Positions 17,238 to 25,633 of a stretch of DNA of 64,000 nt are shown in pieces. The notes beneath the pieces were generated by a model. It ran no database searches and was not told where the DNA came from. It saw nothing but the letters and a program-made list of their open reading frames with translations. The DNA comes from Rikenellaceae bacterium (GTDB lineage: Bacteria > Bacteroidota > Bacteroidia > Bacteroidales > Rikenellaceae), in contig SUZC01000003.1 of the NCBI GenBank assembly GCA_015060165.1, positions 62,001-126,000 of the forward strand, read 5' to 3'. Position numbers and translations under genes: made by a program. Numbering within the stretch: the stretch's first letter is position 1; every line of letters starts with the position of its first letter.

Positions 17238-18269
17238 ATGGATTTATCGCAACAAAATATCGCAAAACTGCGTGAGATGGTCAATGGCGATCAGCAGCAG
17301 ATAGTCATTTTGTCACACACTAACCCCGATGGCGATGCCTTGGGCTCGTCGTTGGCGTGGGCTGAGTCGCTTCGTCGTGCTGGCCACAAGGTCACCTGCA
17401 TTGTCCCCAACCGATTCCCTTACTACCTGGATTGGATGACAGGAGTGAAGGATATCGTTGTATTCAAGGGTGATCGCGAAGGTGTGGCTACGGCCGCTGT
17501 CGAGCGGGCCGATATGATTTTCTGCCTTGATTTTCACACTCTCTCGCGTCTGGACGCACCATTGAGCGAGCTTATCGCCTCGAATACCAAGGCCAAACGA
17601 GTGCTTATCGACCACCATCTCAATCCCGCGGAGTCGTTCGATGTGATGTTCTCGCATCCTGAGGCATCTAGCACCTCGTATCTGGTATTTCGCCTGATTG
17701 AGGCTCTATGGGGAGCCGATAGTGTTACAGCCGAGCAGGCCGAGGTGATTTATGTGGGTATGATGACCGATACGGGAAACTTCTCGTTCTCGTCGCTTAC
17801 GCCCGACTTGTATCGCACGTTGTCGATTCTTTCGGCTACAGGCATCGATATTCCACAGATTTACAACAACGTATATAACTCCTTTACCGAGGGTCGTGCG
17901 CGATTGTTCGGCTATGTGATTAACCGTAAGATGAAGCTCCTCAATAAGGGTACAGTGGCTCATATGTCGCTCACCGAGGAGGAGATGCGTCGCTTTTGGT
18001 TTCAGCAGGGCGATAGCGAGGGCTTTGTGAATTACCCGCTCACAATCAAGAAGATGCGTATGTCAGCAATCTTCATCGAGCATCACGATTTCATTCGCGT
18101 CTCGTTGCGTTCGCGTGGCAAGGTCGATGTCAACCTCTTCGCAGGTCGTTATTTCGAAGGTGGCGGCCACAAGAATGCGGCGGGTGGCAAGTCGTTTGTC
18201 TCGATGGAGGAGACCATTGCCCGATTTGAACAGGCTGTCAAGGAGTATACTGCCGAGGGACTGCTGTAG
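17238..18269 (+). CDS. DHH/DHHA1 phosphoesterase, NrnA-like (nanoRNase / pAp phosphatase)
   Basis: A 343-aa protein with the DHH fold. SHTNPDGDALGSS (26-38) supplies metal ligands, DHHLNP (125-130) is the name-giving motif, and the DHHA1 end carries GGGHKNAAGG. Enzymes of this type degrade very short RNA and hydrolyse 3'-phosphoadenosine 5'-phosphate; some cleave cyclic di-AMP products. Nothing in the sequence separates these activities. After the stop, a 16-bp string (GCCGAGGGACTGCTGT) is repeated 27 bp apart, the first copy lying within the last codons. Confidence 0.87.
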   Translation: MDLSQQNIAKLREMVNGDQQQIVILSHTNPDGDALGSSLAWAESLRRAGHKVTCIVPNRFPYYLDWMTGVKDIVVFKGDREGVATAAVERADMIFCLDFHTLSRLDAPLSELIASNTKAKRVLIDHHLNPAESFDVMFSHPEASSTSYLVFRLIEALWGADSVTAEQAEVIYVGMMTDTGNFSFSSLTPDLYRTLSILSATGIDIPQIYNNVYNSFTEGRARLFGYVINRKMKLLNKGTVAHMSLTEEEMRRFWFQQGDSEGFVNYPLTIKKMRMSAIFIEHHDFIRVSLRSRGKVDVNLFAGRYFEGGGHKNAAGGKSFVSMEETIARFEQAVKEYTAEGLL

Positions 18270-18378
18270 CCAGTAAGCCGAGGGACTGCTGTGGGCAGTA
18301 AATAGATTTAGCATCCGGAAGTAACAGAAACCTAATTAATTAACCCTACTGTGGGACTGAAATTAGCTCGATAGATTG

Positions 18379-20220
18379 ATGAAGAATTCGATGATGAAGA
18401 CATATATGCGACTGCTGGGCTTTGCTTCGCCGCTTAGTCGCTATACGATACCCTATTTTTTCTATTCGGTATTTCATGCCATTTTCAACACCTTTACCTA
18501 TACGATGATTATCCCCATTGTGGGTACACTCTTTTCCGAGGGTTACGAGTTTAAGCCAACGTACGAGCTGCCGGCTTTTGAACTCAACACCGAGTTCCTG
18601 AATGGTGCAATCAGCTATGCCTATACCGCAATCTTCGGTCCTGAGTATATGATTACCAAACTGTTGGGTTTGTTGTCAGCTATCCTGATTCTGTCGAATA
18701 TGCTCAGCAACCTATTCCGCTATCTGGGTTCGATGACTGTGGAGACTCTGCGTACGCGTACGTTGCAGAATATGCGTAACCGTATGTTTGAGAGTACGAT
18801 GGCTATGAATGTGGGTTATTTCAGCGAGCAGCGCAAGGGCGATATTATGTCGAAGATTACCTCCGACGTTATGGTCGTGCAGTTCTGCATCACCAACACC
18901 TTGCAGGTCGCTTTTCGTGAGCCGTTCCTCATCATCGGTTACTGCGTGATGATGGTGAAGATTTCGTGGGAGCTCACCGTATTCTCGATTCTATATCTGC
19001 CTATTGTCGGCCTTGTTATTGGCTCTATCGTCAAGCGCTTGCGCCATCCTGCACAGCGTGGTCAGGAGCGTATGGGCGATTTGGTGAGTGTGATGGAGGA
19101 GTCGCTTACGGGTGTAAAGGCTGTAAAGAGCTATAACGCATTTGATTATATCCGCAGAAAATTCCGAGCAATCAATGGCGAGATGTCGAATATCCTGCTC
19201 TCGATGGCGCGCAAGCAGCAACTTGCGTCGCCTATGAGCGAATTTTTGGGTATTACAGCTATCTCGGTGGTGCTGGTGTTCGGTGGTGCGTTGGTGATGA
19301 ATGGCTCAATGACGGCATCGGGTTTTGTTGCATATATTGCTGCATTCTCGCAGCTCACTCGACCCCTGCGCTCGTTTATCGACCAGTTTGCAAATATCAA
19401 TCAAGGTATTGCTGCCGGTGAGCGTATCTTCTCGATTATCGATGCCAAGAGTCAGGTGGAGGATAAGCCTAATGCCTTGAAGTTGGGAGAGTTCCGCGAT
19501 AAGATTGAGTTCAAGAATATCTCGTTCAGCTATGATGGTCAGCGCGAGATTCTGCATAATATCTCATTCGAAGTACGTAAGGGCGAGACGGTTGCTCTCG
19601 TGGGCCCATCGGGAGGAGGTAAGTCGACTCTCAGCGAGCTTATACCTCGTTTCTACGACCCCGCTGCGGGTGAGATTCTGGTCGATGGTCACCCTCTGAC
19701 AGACTACGACCAGGAGAGCGTACGTGAGCATATGGGAATCGTATCACAGGAGACAATTCTCTTCAACGATACCATCCGTAATAATATAGCTATGGGTCGT
19801 GAATCGGCAAGTATCGAGCAGATTGAGGCCGCCGCACGTGTGGCCAATGCCCACGACTTTATAATGCAGACCGAGCAAGGTTATGATACCAATATCGGCG
19901 ATCGCGGTATGAAGCTATCCGGTGGTCAGCGCCAGCGACTTAGCATAGCTCGTGCAGTGTTGAAGAACCCTGAGATACTTATCCTCGACGAGGCCACTTC
20001 GGCACTCGATACCGAGAGCGAGAAGCTGGTGCAGGAGGCTCTCACATCGTTGTTGGAGGGCCGCACATCGGTGGTTATCGCCCATCGACTCAGCACCATC
20101 CACAATGCCGACCGCATTATCGTTATCGATTCTGGTCGCATTGCCGAGCAAGGCACGCACTCCGAGCTGATGGCTCTTGGGGGTATATATGCCAAATTAA
20201 TCGAGATGCAAAGTCTATAA
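18379..20220 (+). CDS. ABC exporter, ATPase fused to membrane domain (MsbA/lipid-exporter type)
   Basis: A 613-aa half-transporter working as a dimer. Six transmembrane helices (about residues 20-350) precede the ATPase: Walker A GPSGGGKST near 408, signature LSGGQRQR, Walker B ILILDEATSALD and the switch IAHRLSTI. The build matches MsbA, which flips lipid A-core, and other lipid or drug exporters, so the substrate is inferred only. The ATG at 18379 is preferred over the TTG at 18376. The stop codon lies inside the first arm of palindromic repeat D. Confidence 0.88.
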   Translation: MKNSMMKTYMRLLGFASPLSRYTIPYFFYSVFHAIFNTFTYTMIIPIVGTLFSEGYEFKPTYELPAFELNTEFLNGAISYAYTAIFGPEYMITKLLGLLSAILILSNMLSNLFRYLGSMTVETLRTRTLQNMRNRMFESTMAMNVGYFSEQRKGDIMSKITSDVMVVQFCITNTLQVAFREPFLIIGYCVMMVKISWELTVFSILYLPIVGLVIGSIVKRLRHPAQRGQERMGDLVSVMEESLTGVKAVKSYNAFDYIRRKFRAINGEMSNILLSMARKQQLASPMSEFLGITAISVVLVFGGALVMNGSMTASGFVAYIAAFSQLTRPLRSFIDQFANINQGIAAGERIFSIIDAKSQVEDKPNALKLGEFRDKIEFKNISFSYDGQREILHNISFEVRKGETVALVGPSGGGKSTLSELIPRFYDPAAGEILVDGHPLTDYDQESVREHMGIVSQETILFNDTIRNNIAMGRESASIEQIEAAARVANAHDFIMQTEQGYDTNIGDRGMKLSGGQRQRLSIARAVLKNPEILILDEATSALDTESEKLVQEALTSLLEGRTSVVIAHRLSTIHNADRIIVIDSGRIAEQGTHSELMALGGIYAKLIEMQSL

Positions 20221-20339
20221 TCGATTTTGAGGGGATATTTCGTCGTCTGCCTTGCTGCGGAAATCCTCACATACGTTTAGTATGCTGCGGTTTCCCCACC
20301 TGCGGCATCCCCAAACTCTCACCCTCAAAATCAATTATA
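20216..20339. repeat. Long palindromic repeat, copy D
   Basis: The outer arms TATAATCGATTTTGAGGG (20216-20233) and CCCTCAAAATCAATTATA (20322-20339) pair over 18 bp with one mismatch. Inside, GGGGAT/ATCCCC, GGAAA/TTTCC and the core CATACGTTTAGTATGCTGCGG can pair. The left arm covers the stop codon of the ABC transporter gene, so the element forms the 3' end of that message. Confidence 0.75.
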
Positions 20340-20512
20340 CCGTCAGCGTTTTTTCGGGGATATTTCGTCGTCTGCCTTGCTGCGGAAATCCTCACATACG
20401 TTTAGTATGCTGCGGTTTCCCCACCTGCGGCATCCCCAAACTCTCACCCTCAAAATCAATTATACCTTCAGCGTTTTTTCGGTGATATTTCGTCGTCTGC
20501 CTTGCTGCGCGA
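20231..20512. repeat. 125-bp tandem repeat, about 2.25 copies
   Basis: A 125-bp unit starts at 20231 and again at 20356 with only one difference visible (CGTCAGCG against CTTCAGCG). A third, partial copy starts at 20481 and decays after about 30 bp. Each unit contains the palindrome core and the right-hand arm of copy D. Small ORFs read in this stretch (MLRKSSHTFSML type) come from the repeat and are not genes. Confidence 0.85.
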
Positions 20513-20880
20513 CCTTGTTATATGCGCTGCTTAAACACCGCAGTATGCTACAACTATATCCCCCTCCCCACTTTTTGCAATAAATCATTTCTCGCTAAGA
20601 GTCGTTAACATAATTATGCAACGGCCGATTCTCTCTTTTTTTGTGTTGTGCCGACTGCTGTTAATTCTCCCTACTATCGTGTCTCTATATCTGTCGTAGC
20701 GGAGATATCGCTATGCAATTCGCCCCATTTTTATCCTGCGCAGTTCCTTTATGCAACATCGAAATTCCTTTTTAAGAGCATTTTATGTCCCATTTATGCG
20801 GTTTTTTCGCCACAAAATGCAGGTTTTCGCCCCATTTGCTCGAGGATTCACAACATTGAAGGGGTGTTAACCACATATAT
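20513..20880. other. Intergenic stretch with no recognisable gene
   Basis: Sequence between the decayed repeat and the promoter of the FadL-like gene. It starts with remnants of the repeat core (GCAGTATGC near 20540). I see no conserved ORF, RNA gene or clear terminator. Confidence 0.5.
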
Positions 20881-20911
20881 TTTGGCGATCGAGAAAAATA
20901 CTCCACCTTTG
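20881..20911 (+). promoter_or_regulatory. Probable promoter for the FadL-like gene
   Basis: TTTG at 20881-20884 and CACCTTTG at 20904-20911 (one mismatch to TAnnTTTG) are separated by 19 nt. The leader before the ATG at 21040 would be about 120 nt. Confidence 0.5.
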
Positions 20912-20971
20912 CAATCGAAATCGGTGGTCTACTAACCGCCGGACCGGCATAATCAAAAAACATTAACAGCT

Positions 20972-21040
20972 ATGCGTCGTGACCATCCAGCAGTGGTCGG
21001 CTTCGGAGTAAGCTGGCGCATATCAAAAAACAAACTATAA
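20972..21040 (+). CDS. Possible 22-aa leader peptide overlapping the FadL-like start
   Basis: An ATG at 20972 opens a 22-codon frame, beginning MRRDHPAVVGFG and ending KNKL. Its TAA stop shares one base with the next ATG (TAATG), the typical geometry of translational coupling. The frame covers a hairpin GACCA/TGGTC. It may be chance, as the peptide resembles nothing I know; the exact overlap is the only support. Confidence 0.3.
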   Translation: MRRDHPAVVGFGVSWRISKNKL

Positions 21041-22485
21041 TGAAGATTTTTACAAAAATTGCAATGACCCTTGCGGTCGCAACAACCATCGCAACATCAG
21101 CATTTGCAGGTGGTCCAATGACAAACTCAAACCAGAGTGCACACTTCTTGCGTAGCATAGCACGCGGTACTTCACTCTCAACAGATGCTGTTTACACTAA
21201 CCCTGCGGGTGTTGTGTTTATGGAGGATGGTTTCCACCTTGGTATCAATGACCAGATGGCTTATCAGACTCGTACTATCACTTCAACTTATGCTCCATTT
21301 GCAATGGGCGTAGGTAACAATGGTATGACAAAGGAGTTTGAGGGTAGCGTATTCTCTCCACTGATTCCTAGCGTTCACTTTGCTTGGAAGCACAACCGTT
21401 GGGCTGTAATGGCCGGTATTGGTGTGAACGGTGGTGGTGGTTCACTCGAGTTCGATAATGGTTTGGGCTCTTTCGAGCGTCAGTTCTCTGTTTTGCCTGG
21501 TGCTATCTCACAGCTTGGTCAGCCTTACGGATTGTCGGCTAACCAGTACGCTATGAATATGTACTTGAAGGGTAATTCAATGACTTTGGCATTCAACGCT
21601 GGTGCTGCTTTCCGCATCACTGATTGGTTGTCAGTAGCTGCTCAGGTTCGCGTTGGCGTAACTTCAAACGGCTATGAGGGTCACATCAAGGATATTCAGA
21701 CCAACCCAGCTTGTGCGGCTCTCGGCCTTAGTGGCAATATGATGCCTGCTTCGCAGTTCTTCCAGGCTGCAGGTGCTGCTTTGGGTCAGATTAGTCCTGA
21801 GATTGCAGCTATGGCAGGTCAGTATGCAGCTCTTACATCAGATCACATTCTCGATGTTAAGCAGAAGGGTACTTCAATCAGCCCAGTTTTGGCATTGGCT
21901 TTCCACAAGGGTAAGTGGGATGCATCTGTAAAGTATGAGTTCAAGATGGCTACCGAGCTCGAGATTGAGTCAGCTGAGGTATCAGCTAAGGATCCTGTTA
22001 TCAATGGTTTGTTCCCCAACGGTGCAAAGGTTAAGTCGGAGACTCCAGCCCTTTTGGCTGCTGCTGTAAGCCGTCACTTCGGTCCTGTAAAGGTTACAGC
22101 ACAGTGGCACCACTACTTCGATAAGGATGCTGAGAACTCATTCTCTCCAGTTATCGAGGGTAACACCAACGAGTATATGATGGGTGTTGAGTGGAATATC
22201 ACCGACAAGTGGTTGGTATCGGCTGGTGTGCAGCGCACTCAGCTCAATATGAACGAGAACGCATATTCTGATATGAACTTCTCTATCTCATCTTGGTCTA
22301 TCGCTGCCGGTTTGAAGTACCAGGTATGTGACCTTATCGGTATCAACTTGGGTGTTATGCCAACAATCTATGACGAGGCTGTAGCAATGGGTAAGGTTGC
22401 TGACTCAGGTTTGGATTTCCAGGATGTTTACAACCGTACTTCAATCGCTTGGGGTATCGGTTTGGACTTCAAGTTCGGTAAGTAG
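21040..22485 (+). CDS. OmpP1/FadL/TodX family outer-membrane transport protein
   Basis: A 481-aa outer-membrane beta-barrel with a signal peptide ending near residue 23 (TSAFAGG). The FadL hallmarks are the N-terminal hatch with DAVYTNPAGVVF (about 49-60), alternating hydrophobic strands through the length and a short C-terminal strand (GIGLDFKFGK). The family takes up long-chain fatty acids and other hydrophobic compounds through a lateral opening; the substrate here is unknown. Codon use is strongly biased, as in well expressed genes. Confidence 0.87.
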   Translation: MKIFTKIAMTLAVATTIATSAFAGGPMTNSNQSAHFLRSIARGTSLSTDAVYTNPAGVVFMEDGFHLGINDQMAYQTRTITSTYAPFAMGVGNNGMTKEFEGSVFSPLIPSVHFAWKHNRWAVMAGIGVNGGGGSLEFDNGLGSFERQFSVLPGAISQLGQPYGLSANQYAMNMYLKGNSMTLAFNAGAAFRITDWLSVAAQVRVGVTSNGYEGHIKDIQTNPACAALGLSGNMMPASQFFQAAGAALGQISPEIAAMAGQYAALTSDHILDVKQKGTSISPVLALAFHKGKWDASVKYEFKMATELEIESAEVSAKDPVINGLFPNGAKVKSETPALLAAAVSRHFGPVKVTAQWHHYFDKDAENSFSPVIEGNTNEYMMGVEWNITDKWLVSAGVQRTQLNMNENAYSDMNFSISSWSIAAGLKYQVCDLIGINLGVMPTIYDEAVAMGKVADSGLDFQDVYNRTSIAWGIGLDFKFGK

Positions 22486-22503
22486 TTCTTTCGAATATGT
22501 TCC

Positions 22504-22800
22504 GACCACCGTTGTCCAGCAAGGTGGTGGTCAGGCAGTGATATACTCCATTTGTAGGGAGATTCGGGCAGTTTGCTGTCCAAGACCGCAACGGGGGTAA
22601 CAGTGGTGGGCAGTGCATCGCGCGCAAAGGCCGATGAGCAACGCGACAATCCGAATGACGCGACGATTCGGATTGATGCGAAGCTCGGAGACCTTAGATA
22701 AATGTACTCCACGTACTGTCTCCCTTTGAGCGGTAGGCTACAAAAAATAGCACAACAGGTGTTTTTTTGTTGATTGGTTTTGCGTGTTGTGCTAAAAAGA
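22504..22800. other. Hairpin-rich intergenic region after the FadL-like gene
   Basis: It contains several inverted repeats and no believable ORF: GACCACC/GGTGGTC (22504-22532), AATCCGAAT/ATTCGGATT (22648-22674), AGGGAGA/TCTCCCT enclosing 22556-22725, and TAGCACAACA/TGTTGTGCTA (22748-22794). None is followed by a T-run. It could hold a small RNA, but no known RNA family is recognisable. Confidence 0.4.
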
Positions 22801-22840
22801 TATAACTCTTTTTGTAGGATATGGTTTTTTGATTGCTGGT

Positions 22841-22874
22841 CGGCTGTGCCCGTGAGGACACAGCCGTTTTTTTT
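22841..22874 (+). terminator. Strong rho-independent terminator
   Basis: A perfect 8-bp stem (CGGCTGTG / CACAGCCG), a 10-nt loop and eight T. It closes the transcript of the 21040 gene or of an RNA encoded between them. Confidence 0.88.
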
Positions 22875-22928
22875 GCGATTATATTGCGGTTAGCCTCATT
22901 GGTGGGAGCAATCAGTCGCATTTTGTTG

Positions 22929-22936
22929 TATATTTG
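22929..22936 (+). promoter_or_regulatory. -7 box for the DUF486 gene
   Basis: TATATTTG lies 47 nt before the ATG at 22984. No TTG box stands at the normal spacing. Confidence 0.4.
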
Positions 22937-22983
22937 CGCCCGAAATAACACATTACGACGTTTTTTAGTAAAACTTATTCACT

Positions 22984-23352
22984 ATGAATGCACTCTATAC
23001 CATTTTGTTGCTTGTGGTGTCGAACGTCTTTATGACCTTCGCGTGGTATGGCCACCTGAAACTGCAGCAGATGAAACTTATCACCTCGTGGCCCTTGTGG
23101 CTTGTGATACTCTTCTCGTGGGGTATTGCGTTGGCCGAGTATTCGTGCCAGATTCCTGCCAACCGAATTGGTTTTACGGGCAACGGAGGTCCATTTACCC
23201 TGATGCAGCTCAAAGTGATGCAGGAGGTTATCACGCTGATAATCTTTACGGTCTTCACTACCATATTCTTCAAGGGCGAGACTCTGCAGTGGAACCACTT
23301 TGTGGCATTTGTCTGCTTGATTGCAGCGGTCTATTTTGTATTTATGAAGTAG
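22984..23352 (+). CDS. DUF486/DMT-like small membrane protein, 122 aa
   Basis: Four hydrophobic helices fill nearly the whole protein: about 3-22, 35-52, 75-93 and 100-120. The conserved block FSWGIALAEYSCQIPANRIG and the following TLMQLKVMQEVITL are typical of DUF486, a small relative of drug/metabolite transporters. The function is unknown; it probably works as a dimer, as small multidrug-type carriers do. A methyltransferase gene follows about 50 bp later. Confidence 0.82.
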   Translation: MNALYTILLLVVSNVFMTFAWYGHLKLQQMKLITSWPLWLVILFSWGIALAEYSCQIPANRIGFTGNGGPFTLMQLKVMQEVITLIIFTVFTTIFFKGETLQWNHFVAFVCLIAAVYFVFMK

Positions 23353-23402
23353 GGTGTCCTCATCCTGCCTGACCAATGTAAATGCCAAACAATTCAAGCC
23401 CT

Positions 23403-24578
23403 ATGACACGCGACGAGTTGGAAATATTGCTTCTGCCCGAGGTGCGTATGGCTATCGAGGAGAACATCGGGCGTGATCCGTTGCAGGTTGCGTTGGATAG
23501 GCACGTTCCCCACGCGCGAGTTGTGGCTTCGCAGGTGAAATATCTGCAGCGTGCAAAGTCGAAGCTTCCGCGATTGTATGCCTCGCGGGCAATTCTGCCC
23601 GACCGTGCCTTCGAGCAGTCGTCGAGTGATGAGTGTGCTGCCGCAAAGCCTCTTGGTGGCGGAACATTGCTCGATTTGACTTGTGGTTTAGGTGTCGATT
23701 CGATGCACTTTGCCGAGCGATTTGAGCGGGTTGTGGCTTTGGAGCGTGACGAAGTGCTGGCCGATGTGGTGCGTGAGAATATGCGCCGTATGGGCGTGGA
23801 GAATGTCGAGGTGGTTACCGCCTCAGCCGAGGAGTATGTGACGCAGGCAGTCGAGCGTGGCGAGCGATTCGATTGGGTCTATGCCGACCCTGACCGCCGT
23901 ACGTCTGAAGGTCGCCGAGTGGTGCGTTTGGAGGAGTGTTCACCCAATGTGGTGGCCCTGATGCCACTTATTGGGCGGTTAACCGGGCGCGTGGCACTGA
24001 AAAACTCACCGTTGTTTGATGTTGATGAGGCCTTTCGATTGTTCGAAGGGTGTAGCGTGGAGGTTATCTCGCTGGGCGATGAGTGCAAGGAGGTGATGAT
24101 ATATATCGATGGCCGAGAGCCGATGTTGGCTGCAGAGGCTATCTCTCGTGGTAGGGTCGAGGTGAAGCTTTCGGAGCTGGAGCGCTTTACTGCCGAGCAA
24201 AGTGAACTTGTAGCCAGGGATTTTGCGAGTGAGGAGTATCGCTATCTGGTGGTGCCCGATGTGGCGTTACAGAAGGCTCGTTTGGTGAGATATGCCCTTA
24301 GTGGTAAGGCCGACGTGTGGAGTAATAATTCGTTTGGATTTGCAAGTGAACATCCCGAAGGAGTTGTGGGGCGTGTGATGCCAATCAAAGAGATTTATCC
24401 CTATGATATGAAACAGCTCAAGCGCCGATTCAAGGGGGAAGGTGTCGATATCCTGTTGCGGGACTTCCCTGTTGGAGTCGATGAAGCGCGTCGAAAGGCG
24501 GGTATGAAGAGTGGCAGCAAACACCGCATTGCGCTCACCCGCATTGAAGGTAAGGCTTACGTCATAGAGTTAGAATAA
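23403..24578 (+). CDS. Class I SAM-dependent methyltransferase with THUMP-like C-terminal domain
   Basis: A 391-aa protein from the ATG at 23403; an ATG at 23382 in frame would add seven residues. The helical N-terminal part (1-85) is followed by a Rossmann fold with motif I LLDLTCGLGVDS (89-100), the acidic VVALERDE and the catalytic-type YADPDRR (160-166). The end (about 300-391) fits the THUMP-like module that often accompanies this methyltransferase in Bacteroidota (LKRRFKGEGVDILLRDF, SGSKHRIALTR). This suggests an RNA substrate, perhaps tRNA; that part is inference. Confidence 0.78.
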   Translation: MTRDELEILLLPEVRMAIEENIGRDPLQVALDRHVPHARVVASQVKYLQRAKSKLPRLYASRAILPDRAFEQSSSDECAAAKPLGGGTLLDLTCGLGVDSMHFAERFERVVALERDEVLADVVRENMRRMGVENVEVVTASAEEYVTQAVERGERFDWVYADPDRRTSEGRRVVRLEECSPNVVALMPLIGRLTGRVALKNSPLFDVDEAFRLFEGCSVEVISLGDECKEVMIYIDGREPMLAAEAISRGRVEVKLSELERFTAEQSELVARDFASEEYRYLVVPDVALQKARLVRYALSGKADVWSNNSFGFASEHPEGVVGRVMPIKEIYPYDMKQLKRRFKGEGVDILLRDFPVGVDEARRKAGMKSGSKHRIALTRIEGKAYVIELE

Positions 24579-24602
24579 AAGATGGGTTCGGCCATCTTTT
24601 TT
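24577..24602 (+). terminator. Rho-independent terminator of the methyltransferase gene
   Basis: A 9-bp stem (AAAAGATGG / CCATCTTTT) with a GTTCGG loop and more T. It starts within the stop codon. Confidence 0.8.
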
Positions 24603-24640
24603 CATTTTGAAATCAATACTCCTATTTTTTTGCCCTGCGA

Positions 24641-24672
24641 TTTGATAGTTCACGCGAAATGTCGTAACTTTG
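24641..24672 (+). promoter_or_regulatory. Bacteroidetes-type promoter for the HAD/comEC pair
   Basis: TTTG at 24641-24644 and TAACTTTG at 24665-24672 are separated by 20 nt; the ATG is 65 nt downstream. Confidence 0.75.
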
Positions 24673-24736
24673 ATTGATTATGCGCCCGAAGTGGGAGTAG
24701 AATTGGAGGTAGAAAAATTTGAAAAACCATTTTCCG

Positions 24737-25585
24737 ATGAGTAACGAAAAATTGACAACCGTTGCGTTGATATATGATTTCGATGGTACGTTGGTGCCGG
24801 GGAATATGCAGGAGTATGATTTTATCCCTGCTGTGGGTAAGAGTAACCGCGAATTCTGGAACGATGCCAATGTGCTGGCCGAGACCCAGGATGCTGATCC
24901 CGTGTTGGCCTATATGGCACGTATGATTCAGGAGGCGCAAAGTACGGGCCTTTCGCTCCGTCGTGAGGCGTTTCAGGAGTCGGGTCGCCACGTGCGTTAC
25001 TATGCGGGTGTTGAGGAGTGGTTTAAGCGTATCAACGAGTACGGCCTGAGCCGAGGAATCCGCGTTGTTCACTACATCAACTCATCGGGCCTGAAAGAGA
25101 TTATAGAAGGTACTTCCATCGCTCACGAGTTCAAGAAGATTTACGCCTGTTCGTTCCTCTATAATGTTGATGGTGTGGCCTATTGGCCAGCCTGCGCGGT
25201 GAACTACACCAACAAAACACAGTTTATATTCAAGATTAACAAAGGAGTTGAATCGGTTTACGATACTCGTCTTGTCAACCAATATATGGAGGAGAATCGC
25301 CGTCCTGTGCCGTTCAAACGTATGATTTATGTGGGTGACGGAATGACCGATATCCCTTGTATGCGTTTGGTTAAGAACTATGGCGGACACTCGATTGCCG
25401 TATATAATCCTGCCGATAAGGGCAAGCGTAAGGAGATGAACACCTTGATTCGCGACAATCGTGTGAGCCACGTCTGTCCGGCTGACTATTCGGAGAATTC
25501 CGAGATGGATACGCTGGTCAAGACCATCATCGACAAGATCGCAGTCGACACCTGCCTGGAGCAGTTGGAGAAGCCTCGTTTGTAG
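24737..25585 (+). CDS. HAD-superfamily phosphatase
   Basis: 282 aa from the ATG at 24737; a TTG at 24719 in frame is less likely. HAD motif I is YDFDGTLVPG (Asp14 nucleophile, Asp16 acid/base), the middle HYINSSGLKE fits motif II, and YVGDGMTDIPCM is motif IV. The cap lies between motifs I and II. The family removes phosphate from small metabolites; the substrate is unknown. comEC starts about 48 bp on. Confidence 0.82.
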   Translation: MSNEKLTTVALIYDFDGTLVPGNMQEYDFIPAVGKSNREFWNDANVLAETQDADPVLAYMARMIQEAQSTGLSLRREAFQESGRHVRYYAGVEEWFKRINEYGLSRGIRVVHYINSSGLKEIIEGTSIAHEFKKIYACSFLYNVDGVAYWPACAVNYTNKTQFIFKINKGVESVYDTRLVNQYMEENRRPVPFKRMIYVGDGMTDIPCMRLVKNYGGHSIAVYNPADKGKRKEMNTLIRDNRVSHVCPADYSENSEMDTLVKTIIDKIAVDTCLEQLEKPRL

Positions 25586-25633
25586 TGCCTCGATTTATAC
25601 GTATGCGATAGCCGTAATACCCGCCGAGTCTCT

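Noticed and set aside
18252..18300. Repeat GCCGAGGGACTGCTGT at the end of the DHH gene
   Set aside because: A single small duplication without structure or T-run; probably replication slippage.
20231..20512. CRISPR array
   Set aside because: The unit is 125 bp with no unique spacers between copies and no cas genes anywhere in the window.
20252..20583. Small rightward frames in the tandem repeat (MLRKSSHTFSML type)
   Set aside because: They are translations of the repeated palindrome, duplicated with it, and lack any start signal or domain.
22428..22712. 94-residue minus-strand frame after the porin gene
   Set aside because: It runs into the end of the porin gene and across hairpins, and shows no protein-like pattern.
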